Below, one piece after another: positions 11,090-19,090 of a stretch of 64,000 bases of DNA. Source of the stretch: Novosphingobium jiangmenense (GTDB taxonomy: Bacteria; Pseudomonadota; Alphaproteobacteria; Sphingomonadales; Sphingomonadaceae); contig NZ_JADQDC010000002.1 of assembly GCF_015694345.1 (NCBI RefSeq), positions 310,001 to 374,000 of the forward strand, given 5' to 3'. The stretch's first letter is position 1. Every line of letters starts with the position of its first letter. The notes under the pieces are model-generated. The model was given only the letters and a program-made list of their open reading frames with translations, made no database searches and was not told the DNA's origin. Both the position numbers and the translations under genes were made by a program.

Positions 11090-12010
11090 ATGATGAAACG
11101 CGCCTATCGTACATTCACTGCCGCAATCGCGCTCGCCGCCTTTGCCTTTGCCGGGACGGTTCACGCCGAGGCACCTGCAGCCAAGCCCGCTGCCGCCGCC
11201 CCAGCGCCCAAGCAGATGAAGCCCGCTTTGTGGAAGGTCGCCGATGCGGACACGACGATCTACCTGTTCGGCACGATCCACGCCCTGCCCAAGGGACTGG
11301 TGTGGCTTGACGGGCCGGTAGGCAAGGCGCTCGACAGTTCGGGCGAGCTGGTCACCGAGATCCCGGAGGTTCCGGCGGCCGAGCAGCAGAAGACGGTGAT
11401 GGCGCTGGGCCTGCTCAAGGGCGAGACGCTGCGCTCGATGATGCCCGATGCCGATCGGGCGGCTTATGAGGCGCTGCTGACCAAGCTGAAGATCCCGGCA
11501 GAAGCGCTCGATCCGATGGAGCCGTGGCTGGCGGGGATCACGCTGGGCGTCCTGCCCTACAAGCTGGCCGGATACGGCGCCGAGGATGGCGTCGAGGCGG
11601 TGCTGCGCAAGGCGGCGGTGGCCAAGGGCACGAAGCTTGGCGCGCTGGAGACGGTCGAGTACCAGCTCGGCCTGTTCGACCAGTTGCCGCGCGAGGCGCA
11701 GCTCAAGTTCCTCGGCGAGGCGGTGCGCGATTTCGACAAGAGCTTTGCCATCATCGGCACGATGACCGATGAATGGGGTTCAGGCGATCCCGAAGGCCTG
11801 GGCAAGCTGATCAACGAGAACATGGACGATCCCGAACTGGCCGAGACGCTGCTTTACCAGCGCAATCGCAACTGGGCTTCGTGGATCGCCAAGCGGCTCG
11901 ATCAGCCGGGAACGGTGTTCATCGCGGTGGGCGCGGGGCATCTGGCGGGGGCGCGAAGCGTGCAGGACCTGCTCAAGGCGCAAGGCCTTGTCGCTACCCG
12001 CGTGCAATGA
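11090..12010 (+). CDS. TraB/GumN family protein (first of two)
   Basis: 306 aa. An AAGGAG site lies a few bases before the ATG pair. Residues 1-25 form a signal peptide ending VHAEA, followed by an Ala/Pro linker. The family signature is LFGTIHALPKGLVWL (the GxxH motif) near the start of the mature domain and FIAVGAGHLAGARSV at the end. TraB/GumN proteins share a fold with haem- and metal-binding proteases of the Tiki group; their role in proteobacteria is mostly unknown. The stop overlaps the start of a paralogue by 4 bp. Confidence 0.88.
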   Translation: MMKRAYRTFTAAIALAAFAFAGTVHAEAPAAKPAAAAPAPKQMKPALWKVADADTTIYLFGTIHALPKGLVWLDGPVGKALDSSGELVTEIPEVPAAEQQKTVMALGLLKGETLRSMMPDADRAAYEALLTKLKIPAEALDPMEPWLAGITLGVLPYKLAGYGAEDGVEAVLRKAAVAKGTKLGALETVEYQLGLFDQLPREAQLKFLGEAVRDFDKSFAIIGTMTDEWGSGDPEGLGKLINENMDDPELAETLLYQRNRNWASWIAKRLDQPGTVFIAVGAGHLAGARSVQDLLKAQGLVATRVQ

Positions 12011-12924
12011 AGCAGATCTCGCGCTTTCTTCCACGCCTGCTGTGGGCGGTGGTTCCGGCGCTGCTGCTGGGCATGGCGGTGGCGTGGCTGGAGCACGGGA
12101 AGCCTGCGCCCGCGCCGGATACGCGCGTGGCGCTGTGGCAGATCGAGGACAAGACCGGGGCGGTGCGCGGCTACATGTTCGGCACCGTCCATGCCCTGCC
12201 CCCTGACACGCAATGGCTGCGTCCGGCCATCGGCGAGGCCTTGGCGAAGGCGGACCGGCTGGTGCTCGAGATTGCCGAGCCGCTGAACCAGAAAGTGGCA
12301 GGCGAGGCGCTGGCGGATCTGGCAGGAACGGAAGGGCTGCCTCCGCCCTCGCAGCGCCTTGCGCCTGCCTATCGCGCCAAGTTGGCCGAGGTCTATCGCA
12401 AGCTTGGCCTTTCGGATGCGGACTTTGCCAATACGGAAAGCTGGGCGGTGGCGCTGCAACTGGCGGCGATTGCCGGGCAGAAGGCAGGCGCCGATCCTGA
12501 CAGCGGCGCGGAGCCAGCCTTGCGCAAGCTGGCCGGAAACAAGCCTGTCGCGGGGTTCGAGACGATCCACAGCCAGTTCGGCGTGTTCGACGCCCTCCCC
12601 CCTCGCCAGCAGCAGGTGCTGTTGCAGGAAGTCACGGTCGAGGCGGCGAGCGACAAGGACGAAGAGGCCGACATGGTCGCGCTGTGGCTCAAGGGCGATG
12701 ACCTTGGCATTGCGCGCGAGGCGAACGAGGGTTTTCTGGCCGATGCCGGGCTGCATCAGGCTTTGCTGACCGACCGCAATCGGGCCTGGGCGGATCAGCT
12801 GGACGCAATGCTGAAGGGGGGCGCGAAGCCCTTCGTGGCGGTGGGCGCGGCGCACCTTTCGGGGTCGGACAGCCTTCAGCGCCTGATGATGGCGCGTGGA
12901 TGGACGATCAAGCGGGTGCCTTAG
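12007..12924 (+). CDS. TraB/GumN family protein (second of two)
   Basis: 305 aa, beginning in the ATGA overlap with the preceding gene. An N-terminal hydrophobic helix (LLWAVVPALLLGMAVAWL) acts as a signal anchor. The domain motifs MFGTVHALPPDTQWL and FVAVGAAHLSGSDSL are the same as in the upstream protein, and the two align along their whole length, so they are a tandem duplication. The downstream 119 bp before rplY hold no gene. Confidence 0.88.
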   Translation: MKQISRFLPRLLWAVVPALLLGMAVAWLEHGKPAPAPDTRVALWQIEDKTGAVRGYMFGTVHALPPDTQWLRPAIGEALAKADRLVLEIAEPLNQKVAGEALADLAGTEGLPPPSQRLAPAYRAKLAEVYRKLGLSDADFANTESWAVALQLAAIAGQKAGADPDSGAEPALRKLAGNKPVAGFETIHSQFGVFDALPPRQQQVLLQEVTVEAASDKDEEADMVALWLKGDDLGIAREANEGFLADAGLHQALLTDRNRAWADQLDAMLKGGAKPFVAVGAAHLSGSDSLQRLMMARGWTIKRVP

Positions 12925-13043
12925 GCGGGGATTGATTTCTTGCATTTCCGGCCAAACCCGCTAAGGGCCGCCGCTCCCCTGTCATGGTCATCCCTGGAGG
13001 CGTGGCGGAGGAAGTGTGATTAACTCAGCTGAAGGTACTGACA

Positions 13044-13649
13044 ATGAGCGAAACGCTGCATCTGTCGGCCGAGACGCGCGATCGGGCTGGCAAGGGAGCC
13101 TCCCGTGCACTGCGTCGCGAAGGCCGCACCCCCGCCGTGATCTATGGCGGCAACGAAGAACCCATCGCGATCCACCTTGAAGAAAAGGCGCTCAACAAGG
13201 CGCTGGGCACCGGCCACTTCTTCAACTCGGTCGTCGAGCTCACTGTCGGTGGCCAGACCATCCGCACCCTCCCCAAGGACGTCGCCTTCCACCCGGTGAC
13301 CGACCGTCCGCAGCACGCAGACTTCCTGCGCGTTTCGAAGGACTCGGTCGTTCACGTGGACGTGCCGGTGGCCTTCATCAACGAAGAGAAGTCGCCGGGC
13401 CTCAAGAAGGGCGGCATTCTCAACGTCGTTCGCCACGAGCTGGAAATGATCTGCGCTCCTGACGCGATCCCCGACGACATCATCGTCGACGTTTCGGGTT
13501 ACGAAGTCGGCGATTCGATCCACATCAGCGCCGTCACCCTGCCCGCAGGCGTGAAGCCCGCGATCTCGGACCGCGACTTCACCATCGCGACGATCGTTGC
13601 CCCCTCCTCGCTGAAGAGCGAAGAAGGCGACACCACCAAGGAAGGCTGA
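13044..13649 (+). CDS. rplY: 50S ribosomal protein L25/general stress protein Ctc
   Basis: 201 aa, the long two-domain form. The N-terminal 5S rRNA-binding domain includes [21 protein letters not shown] (shown here in part); the C-terminal TL5/CTC domain runs from about residue 98 ([19 protein letters not shown]). It binds 5S rRNA at the central protuberance of the large subunit. It is followed by a terminator and then pth, its usual neighbour in alphaproteobacteria. Confidence 0.96.
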   Translation: MSETLHLSAETRDRAGKGASRALRREGRTPAVIYGGNEEPIAIHLEEKALNKALGTGHFFNSVVELTVGGQTIRTLPKDVAFHPVTDRPQHADFLRVSKDSVVHVDVPVAFINEEKSPGLKKGGILNVVRHELEMICAPDAIPDDIIVDVSGYEVGDSIHISAVTLPAGVKPAISDRDFTIATIVAPSSLKSEEGDTTKEG

Positions 13650-13693
13650 TAGCCGGACTTGGGTCCCGCTCCGGCAGGCGCGTGAAAAAGCAG

Positions 13694-13728
13694 CCCCTTC
13701 CGCCGCGTGCGGGAGGGGTTCTTTTTTT
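13694..13728 (+). terminator. Rho-independent terminator after rplY
   Basis: Stem CCCCTTCCGC (13694-13703) / GCGGGAGGGG (13709-13718) with one G-T wobble and a 5-nt loop, followed by TTCTTTTTTT. It lies between rplY and pth, so pth probably also has its own promoter or depends on read-through. Confidence 0.85.
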
Positions 13729-13784
13729 GTGTGTCGTAATCTGGCAGGGCACACAGGCCTCGCAACCAAGGAAACCTTACGCAC

Positions 13785-14354
13785 ATGCAACTCTGGGTCG
13801 GCCTCGGAAATCCCGGACCGCAATATGCGCTCCACCGGCACAATGTCGGCTTCATGGCGCTGGACACGATTGCCGAGGTGCACAACTTCGGGCCAGTGCA
13901 GAAGAAGTTCCAGGGCTGGCTGCAGGAAGGCCGGATCGGCAACCAGAAGGTGCTGCTGCTCAAGCCTGCCACCTTCATGAACGAGAGCGGCCGTTCGGTG
14001 GGCGAAGCGATGCGCTTCTACAAGCTGGGCATGGACGCGCTGACGGTGTTCCATGACGAGCTGGACCTGGCACCGTTCAAGGTCAAGGTGAAGCAGGGTG
14101 GCGGCACGGCGGGGCACAACGGGTTGCGCTCGATCGACCAGCATCTCGGCGCGGACTTTCGCAGGGTGCGGCTCGGCATCGGCCATCCGGGGCACAAGGA
14201 CCGCGTGACCGGATACGTGCTCGGGGCCTTCGCCAAGGCCGAGCAGGACGACCTGGTCGACATGCTGGGTGCGATAGCGTCAGAGGCGAACTGGCTGGCG
14301 GCGAAAGATGACGTTCGCTTCATGAACGACGTGGCCTTGAGACAGCAGCACTGA
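13785..14354 (+). CDS. pth: Peptidyl-tRNA hydrolase
   Basis: 189 aa. It releases tRNA from prematurely dropped peptidyl-tRNA. The start MQLWVGLGNPGPQYALHRHNVGF is the family signature, with catalytic His at residue 19; FMNESGRSVG and HDELDLAPFKVKVKQGGGTAGHNGLRSI follow. In most alphaproteobacteria rplY and pth are followed directly by ychF; here 4.7 kb of PEP-CTERM-related genes lie between pth and ychF. Confidence 0.96.
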   Translation: MQLWVGLGNPGPQYALHRHNVGFMALDTIAEVHNFGPVQKKFQGWLQEGRIGNQKVLLLKPATFMNESGRSVGEAMRFYKLGMDALTVFHDELDLAPFKVKVKQGGGTAGHNGLRSIDQHLGADFRRVRLGIGHPGHKDRVTGYVLGAFAKAEQDDLVDMLGAIASEANWLAAKDDVRFMNDVALRQQH

Positions 14355-14420
14355 CCGGCGGGAAACAATAGCGAAACACAATTCGTCGCCTTGGCTTACA
14401 CAGGCTCCGGCACAATTTGG

Positions 14421-14469
14421 CGTTAACCACGCAAAATCCTGAAAAACAAGAGTTGGCACCGGTTTTGCA
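14421..14469 (+). promoter_or_regulatory. Sigma-54 promoter and upstream motif of PEP-CTERM gene 1
   Basis: TTGGCAC (14453-14459) followed after 5 bp by TTGCA (14465-14469) puts GG and GC at the -24/-12 spacing of RpoN promoters and matches the consensus with one difference. The motif CGTTAACCA-n4-AAAT starts at 14421, 34 bp before the GG. The second PEP-CTERM gene has an equivalent pair at the same distance. PEP-CTERM genes in several bacteria are known to depend on RpoN and the PrsK-PrsR two-component system. Confidence 0.8.
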
Positions 14470-14508
14470 GAGCATCGACCAGACCGTAATTTACCAACGG
14501 GGGTTAAA

Positions 14509-14958
14509 ATGAACATTCGCTCAACCGCTATTGCCGCAGTCACCCTTGCCGCCATTTCCGCAGCCACGCCCGCGCAGGCGACGTGGTGGCTGAAGCACAA
14601 GCATTATTGCAATTGCGGCCACAGTGGCGGGTCGAGCCTGTGCGGTGGCACTACGACATCGGGCGGCACGACCAGCACTTCGGGAGGCACTACCACAACC
14701 ACGTCGGGCGGTACGACCACGACCTCGGGCGGGACCACGACGACCTCAGGTGGCACCACCACCACTTCGGGCGGGACCACCACCACGTCGGGCGGCACCA
14801 CCACCACGTCGGGCGGCACCACGACGACCTCTGGCGGGACCACGACGAGCACCTCCGGTGGCACTCAGGTGCCTGAACCCGGCATGCTGGGCATGATGGC
14901 GCTCGGGCTGCTCGGCGTGGGCTATGCCCGCTCGCGCCGGATCAAGCCGCGCGCCTGA
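14509..14958 (+). CDS. PEP-CTERM protein with Gly-Thr-Ser heptad repeats
   Basis: 149 aa. Residues 1-24 are a signal peptide (AAISAATPAQA). A short segment HKHYCNCGHSGGSSLC with three Cys residues follows. About 80 residues are then built of SGGTTTT-type heptads. The C-terminus is a PEP-CTERM tail: VPEPGML, a hydrophobic helix and the basic end RSRRIKPR. Such proteins are exported, cleaved by an exosortase and probably become glycosylated surface or matrix material; the Thr/Ser array is an obvious glycosylation target (inference). There is no globular domain. No exosortase gene is in the window. Confidence 0.9.
   Translation: MNIRSTAIAAVTLAAISAATPAQATWWLKHKHYCNCGHSGGSSLCGGTTTSGGTTSTSGGTTTTTSGGTTTTSGGTTTTSGGTTTTSGGTTTTSGGTTTTSGGTTTTSGGTTTSTSGGTQVPEPGMLGMMALGLLGVGYARSRRIKPRA
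14644..14866 (+). repeat. Tandem 21-bp repeat in PEP-CTERM gene 1
   Basis: About ten imperfect copies of a 21-bp unit, roughly ACCACCACTTCGGGCGGGAC, encode the heptad SGGTTTT. Copies in the middle differ mainly at third codon positions (tcg/tca/tct, ggc/ggg), while the edge copies vary in amino acid sequence. Copy number is likely to change by slippage between strains. Confidence 0.85.
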
Positions 14959-14994
14959 CCGGCTACGGTAAGGTATGCGCAGTCTGGCTCGCGG

Positions 14995-16521
14995 TCATGA
15001 TGCTTCGCGCAGGTGATAGCGGGCCAGTGCCTGCCGGAAGATGACGTTGTCCGGTGCAGCTTGCACGGCCTGCTGCAACATCGCAATTGCGGCGGGCACG
15101 TCTCGCCCCGCCCTGACCCGAACCAGACCGGCCATGTAGCTCGTATCCGGATCGTCCGGCCTGAGCGCTCTGGCTCTGTCTGCAGTGCGGATCGCCTCGT
15201 CCGCCCTGCCCTGATGGCTCAAGGCCAGGGCGAGGCGTTTGAGCACTTCGGCATCCTCGCCCTGTTGTGCAAGACGGGAAAACACGTCGACGGCCTTGGG
15301 CCAGTCCTCACGGACGAGCGCGGCATTGCCTTCGGCAGAGAGCGCCTTGACCATGCCTCGACGGGCATCGGCAAGACGCGCTCGATAGGCCGTTGCTTCG
15401 GGAAGACCGGCCGCTTCCGCCGCCTTTGCAGCAAGTTCCAGTTCGCGCTGCTCTGCCATGACGCTGCTGGCAAGCGGCACGACCGTGGCATGGGCAGCGC
15501 GGGCATCGCCGGTGGCCAGTTGCGCTTCGGCCAGCATGAGCCGCGAGAACGGATTGTTGGGCGAGCGGGTCAGCGCGCGCTGGAACAGGGCCCTGGCCTG
15601 CTCGGGATGGCCGGTGCGCAGCATCGCCTCGGCATAGCTCAGGCCGTTGGCCGACAAGGGATCGAGCGTGCGCTCCTCCCTCGCGAGCAATGACCGCACC
15701 GTCGACCAGTCCCCCTTCATCGCGGCGAACTGGACCTTGAGGTCGCGGACGCGCGGATCGTCGGGCGCGATCGTGGCGGCGCGGTTGGTCATGGCCACGG
15801 CTTCGTCGAGCTTGCCTTCGAGATCGAACACGGTTGCGCGCGCGATAAGGGCGTCGGGCACCTTGGGGTAGCGCGCGGCGGCCTTTTCGAGCAGACCGTG
15901 CGCCTCGGCATGGCGGCCGCGCCGCGCTGCAAGGTCCGCACCGAGCATGAGCGCATCGAAGCCATCCGGTTGGAGCCGCGACAGAGCGGCGATCTGACTG
16001 GCGGCGCCATCGAAGTCGCCAGCGCCGATCAGGAAGCGGGCATAGTCTCGCAGCAGCAGCGGGTCGGCGCCGACGGCAACGCCACGGCGCAGGGCCGCCA
16101 GCGCGCCCGAAGCATCCTCCTTTGCGAGCAGAGCGGCGGCGCGCACGCGCTCCGCATGCGAGCTTGCCGCAGAGCCGAGCAGGGCCAGGGCTGCGTCGGG
16201 ATTGCCGCGCAGGAGTGCGGCTTCGGCCCGGATCGGCATGAGGTCCGCAGGCGTGGCTCCTGCCCGCTCGAGCCGATCGGCTGTCGCCGCAGCCCCTTCG
16301 CCGTCACCCAACCGCAATTGCACGTCTGCGAGCAGGCGCAGGGTAGCAGGGTCGTCGCCTTGCTCGGCCAGTGCCGCCACGAGATCGACGCGCGCTGCAG
16401 CCAGTTCCATTCCCGCAATTTCCTGCCGCGCGCGGGCTATGCGGTCGGCGGGACTTTCCCCGCAGGCGGACAAGGTCAGGAACAGGGCAAGGGCAAGACG
16501 AGTGCGCATTGCGCGAGTCAT
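14995..16521 (-). CDS. TPR-repeat lipoprotein, PrsT-like (first copy)
   Basis: 508 aa (or 504 from the ATG at 16509). The signal sequence ends in a lipobox, LTLSAC, so the mature protein should be an outer- or periplasm-facing lipoprotein. The rest is a chain of TPR helical pairs, for example LVAALAEQGDDPATLRLLADVQLRLGD (in part) and ALTRSPNNPFSRLMLAEAQLATGD (in part). It is collinear with the protein at 17472-18977 (shared ALLAKED, DYARF and DW-TVRS-L segments). It matches the PEP-CTERM-system TPR lipoproteins named PrsT but is shorter than the roughly 900 aa PrsT of XrtA loci. It lies tail to tail with PEP-CTERM gene 1. Confidence 0.8.
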   Translation of the reverse strand: MTRAMRTRLALALFLTLSACGESPADRIARARQEIAGMELAAARVDLVAALAEQGDDPATLRLLADVQLRLGDGEGAAATADRLERAGATPADLMPIRAEAALLRGNPDAALALLGSAASSHAERVRAAALLAKEDASGALAALRRGVAVGADPLLLRDYARFLIGAGDFDGAASQIAALSRLQPDGFDALMLGADLAARRGRHAEAHGLLEKAAARYPKVPDALIARATVFDLEGKLDEAVAMTNRAATIAPDDPRVRDLKVQFAAMKGDWSTVRSLLAREERTLDPLSANGLSYAEAMLRTGHPEQARALFQRALTRSPNNPFSRLMLAEAQLATGDARAAHATVVPLASSVMAEQRELELAAKAAEAAGLPEATAYRARLADARRGMVKALSAEGNAALVREDWPKAVDVFSRLAQQGEDAEVLKRLALALSHQGRADEAIRTADRARALRPDDPDTSYMAGLVRVRAGRDVPAAIAMLQQAVQAAPDNVIFRQALARYHLREAS

Positions 16522-16602
16522 GCCAGCGAGCGCTGAATCTTTGGTGAAAGCGGGTGGCGAGAGCGGCGGTGCACCTGTCGGAAATGCTTACGCTCGACAC
16601 AT

Positions 16603-16651
16603 CGTTAATCATTACAAATGGCTGAATTTCGCAGTTGGCACAGTCATTGCG
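16603..16651 (+). promoter_or_regulatory. Sigma-54 promoter and upstream motif of PEP-CTERM gene 2
   Basis: TTGGCAC (16635-16641), 5 bp, TTGC (16647-16650): GG and GC are correctly spaced for RpoN. CGTTAATCA-n4-AAAT starts at 16603, 34 bp before the GG, exactly as in front of PEP-CTERM gene 1. The 17-bp motif is the same at 12 positions; the pyrimidine change C/T is the only difference in its first nine bases. Confidence 0.8.
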
Positions 16652-16694
16652 TTAGTAACGGTTAACCGAATTCCGGTTCATGGGAGCAGTTTCG

Positions 16695-17411
16695 ATGACC
16701 TTCAGGAAAGTTCTTGCCGGCCTTGCTGCCAGCGCGGCAATGGCGATCGCATCGCCTGCCTTTGCGGATTCCGTGACGCTCGGCTCGGGCGACATCGGCA
16801 CCAGCTTCACGCTCAATTACAACGGCTTTTCAGGCGGCACGACGATCGACGGGCTGACCGGCTCGACGACGTTCAAGCTGACCGGGATCTCGGGCAACGA
16901 CTACACGTTCGACTACTCGGTTTCGAACACCAGCTCGGCCCCGGTGACGGACTCGCGCATCTCGAGCTTCGCGTTCAACACCGATCCGAACATCTCGTCG
17001 GCGACCAGCACCGGGGCGTTTTCCTACACCACGCTGTCGTCTAACTACCCGAACGGCATCGGCACGGTCGATGTCTGTTTCAAGGATGCGCAGACCGGCA
17101 GCTGTGCGGGCGGTGGCAGCGGTGGCCTGACCCTTGGCCAGACCGGCACCGGCTCGTTCACCTTGAGCTTCTCGCAGCCGGTCAGCTCGCTTACGCTGAG
17201 CGACTTCTATGTCCGCTACCAGTCGATCGCGGGCGTGCCCGGCATCAGCTCGGCCAGCGGTTCGGGCACGCTCAGCAGCACGGGTGGCTCGACCGGTGGT
17301 ACGCCGGTTCCGGAGCCGGGCATGCTCGGCCTGCTCGGTGCGGGCCTTGTCGGTCTGGCTCTCGCACGCCGTCGCCAGTCGGCACCGCAGCGGCTTGCCC
17401 TCGCCGCCTGA
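16695..17411 (+). CDS. PEP-CTERM protein, cistern-like
   Basis: 238 aa from the ATG at 16695, chosen because GGGAG (16682-16686) gives it a good ribosome-binding site; the upstream in-frame ATG at 16680 has none. Signal peptide ends ASPAFA. The mature part is a beta-rich, Ser/Gly/Thr-rich domain with two Cys in VCFKDAQTGSCAGG. The C-terminus is VPEPGMLGLLGAGLVGLALA followed by RRRQ, a PEP-CTERM sorting tail. The composition and paired Cys recall the cistern family of sphingomonad PEP-CTERM proteins, an assignment by resemblance. It would be exported and processed by an exosortase encoded elsewhere. Confidence 0.87.
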   Translation: MTFRKVLAGLAASAAMAIASPAFADSVTLGSGDIGTSFTLNYNGFSGGTTIDGLTGSTTFKLTGISGNDYTFDYSVSNTSSAPVTDSRISSFAFNTDPNISSATSTGAFSYTTLSSNYPNGIGTVDVCFKDAQTGSCAGGGSGGLTLGQTGTGSFTLSFSQPVSSLTLSDFYVRYQSIAGVPGISSASGSGTLSSTGGSTGGTPVPEPGMLGLLGAGLVGLALARRRQSAPQRLALAA

Positions 17412-17434
17412 GCGCACTGCAACGGTTCTCGGAG

Positions 17435-17465
17435 GGGAGTCGGCGCGAGCTGGCTCCCTTTTCGT
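17435..17465 (+). terminator. Terminator after PEP-CTERM gene 2
   Basis: GGGAG (17435-17439) pairs with CTCCC (17454-17458); the 14-nt interior can extend the pairing. It is followed by TTTTCGTTT. The stem is short, so strength is uncertain. Confidence 0.55.
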
Positions 17466-17471
17466 TTGTGC

Positions 17472-18977
17472 TCAGCCTTTTTCGGCGCTGCGCAAATGGG
17501 CAGCGATCGTGGCGTTGCCCGGAGCCTTGGACGCAGCATCGCGCAGCAATGACAGGCCGCGCGCGGGGTCCTTGCCGCTCTCGACCAGCAGCCAGCCCAG
17601 CGTATCCATCACCGAGGCACTGGTCGGGGCAACTTTGTAGGCGCGCTCTGCGAACTCGAGCGCCTTGGTCTTGTTGCCGACCATGCCCTGCGCATAGGCC
17701 ATGTTGTTGAGGACGAGCGGGTTCTTGCCGTCGGTGACGGCGAGCAGGCGTTCGTAGGCGGCGATCGCGTTGCCCCAGTTGGACTGTTTCATCGCGGTGT
17801 CGGCTTGCGCGAGCGTTGCTGCCATCGCCTGCGCGGAGGGGAACTTTGCCTTCTCCGCCAGCTTTGCCGCATCGGGATCGCCGGAGGCTTCTGCCGCCTT
17901 GGCCAGCAGGCGCAAGTCCTCGGCATCGGCAGTCTGGACTTCGGCGAAGGGGCGCATCGTCTCGACCGCGCCGCGCGGGTCGCCTGCGGCAAGTTGCGCC
18001 TTGGCGAGTTCGCGGCGCAGCGTTGCGCTGCCGGGATTGCGGGTGAGCAGGGGCTGGAGCTTGGCGCGGGCCTGTTCGGGCTGCTTCAGCTGAACCAAGG
18101 CCTGCGCATAGAGCACGGTCGCCTCGTCCTTGCCGACCAGCGAAGCTTCGTTGGCCTGCAGCACGCTGCGGACGGTCTGCCAGTCGCTGCGGGCCGCGGC
18201 GGCCCGGGCCTGGAGATAGGCAACCTGCCCCCCGCCCTTGACCTCGGCCAAGGCTTTCAACACGCCCTCCATGTCGGCCGTGCGACCGAGATCGCCCAGC
18301 ACTGCCGCCTTGCCCGCCAACGCAGCGAGATTGCCGGGGTAGGCATCGACGGCGGCTTCGTAGCCCGCGAGTGCCTGCGCCAGGCGGCCTTCGGCGGTGG
18401 CGACTTCGGCATCGGCGAGGAGCGTATCGATCAGGCCCGGGTCGGCTGCCTTGGCGCGGTCAGCCAGAGCGCGGGCCTGCTTGACATCACCGCCCATCAG
18501 CATGAACCGGGCATAGTCCGAGAGCAGGCGGGCATCGGGCTTACCGGCGGCACCGGCCGCGAAGGCCTTGGCCGCACCTTCGCGGTCTTCCTTGGCCAGC
18601 AGTGCAAGCGCGCGCAGGCGTTGTGCGCTGGCCGAGGAATCGGAGCCGAGGACGGTGAGCGCCTCGTCCGCCATGCCGCGCAAAAGGTTCGCCTCGCCCA
18701 GTAGCAGGGCGAAGTCGGCAGGGCGTTTGCCTTCGGGGAGTTTGGTCAGGGACGCCTCGGCGGCGATGCCATCGCCCATGGCCAAGGCGTTGCGGGCGTG
18801 GAGTTCGAGCAACGCCGGATCCTGTGGATTTGACTCAAGTGCGGCGGCAAGATCGACCTGTGCGGCGCGATAATCGTGCGCATCGAAGGCCTTGCGGGCG
18901 CGGTCTGCGCGCTCCTGGGGGCTGTCGGTACAGGCCGCCAGCAGGAGCGGCAGGGTCAGGAACGCCAGCTTCTTCAT
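17472..18977 (-). CDS. TPR-repeat lipoprotein, PrsT-like (second copy)
   Basis: 501 aa from the ATG at 18977, which follows a GGAG site; the open frame beyond it to 19079 is rejected. Signal peptide with lipobox LLLAAC. TPR units fill the protein, including clear late ones (NNMAYAQGMVGNKTKALEFAERAYKVAP in part, and DTLGWLLVESGKDPARGLSLL in part). It is closer to classical PrsT than its paralogue at 14995-16521. PrsT-type proteins accompany exosortase and PEP-CTERM genes and may help assemble or secrete the matrix; mechanism unproven. It converges on PEP-CTERM gene 2 and diverges from ychF. Confidence 0.83.
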   Translation of the reverse strand: MKKLAFLTLPLLLAACTDSPQERADRARKAFDAHDYRAAQVDLAAALESNPQDPALLELHARNALAMGDGIAAEASLTKLPEGKRPADFALLLGEANLLRGMADEALTVLGSDSSASAQRLRALALLAKEDREGAAKAFAAGAAGKPDARLLSDYARFMLMGGDVKQARALADRAKAADPGLIDTLLADAEVATAEGRLAQALAGYEAAVDAYPGNLAALAGKAAVLGDLGRTADMEGVLKALAEVKGGGQVAYLQARAAAARSDWQTVRSVLQANEASLVGKDEATVLYAQALVQLKQPEQARAKLQPLLTRNPGSATLRRELAKAQLAAGDPRGAVETMRPFAEVQTADAEDLRLLAKAAEASGDPDAAKLAEKAKFPSAQAMAATLAQADTAMKQSNWGNAIAAYERLLAVTDGKNPLVLNNMAYAQGMVGNKTKALEFAERAYKVAPTSASVMDTLGWLLVESGKDPARGLSLLRDAASKAPGNATIAAHLRSAEKG

Positions 18978-19090
18978 CGCAATTTTCTCCACGCGTGAAG
19001 GGCTTAGTGCGCCCAATCCCTGAAATTTCCGTGAAGGTTTCCAAATCCCGTGCGGCCCGCTAAAGGCGCGGCCAGCCAAGGAGTTTGAAG

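Noticed and set aside
13020-14195. 391-codon minus-strand frame over rplY and pth
   Set aside because: Shadow of two certain housekeeping genes; no start signal or recognisable domain.
14604-14864. Pro/Val repeat protein on the minus strand
   Set aside because: Complement of the SGGTTTT repeat; no ribosome-binding site or signal sequence.
14644-14866. CRISPR array
   Set aside because: The 21-bp units are contiguous and coding, without unique spacers.
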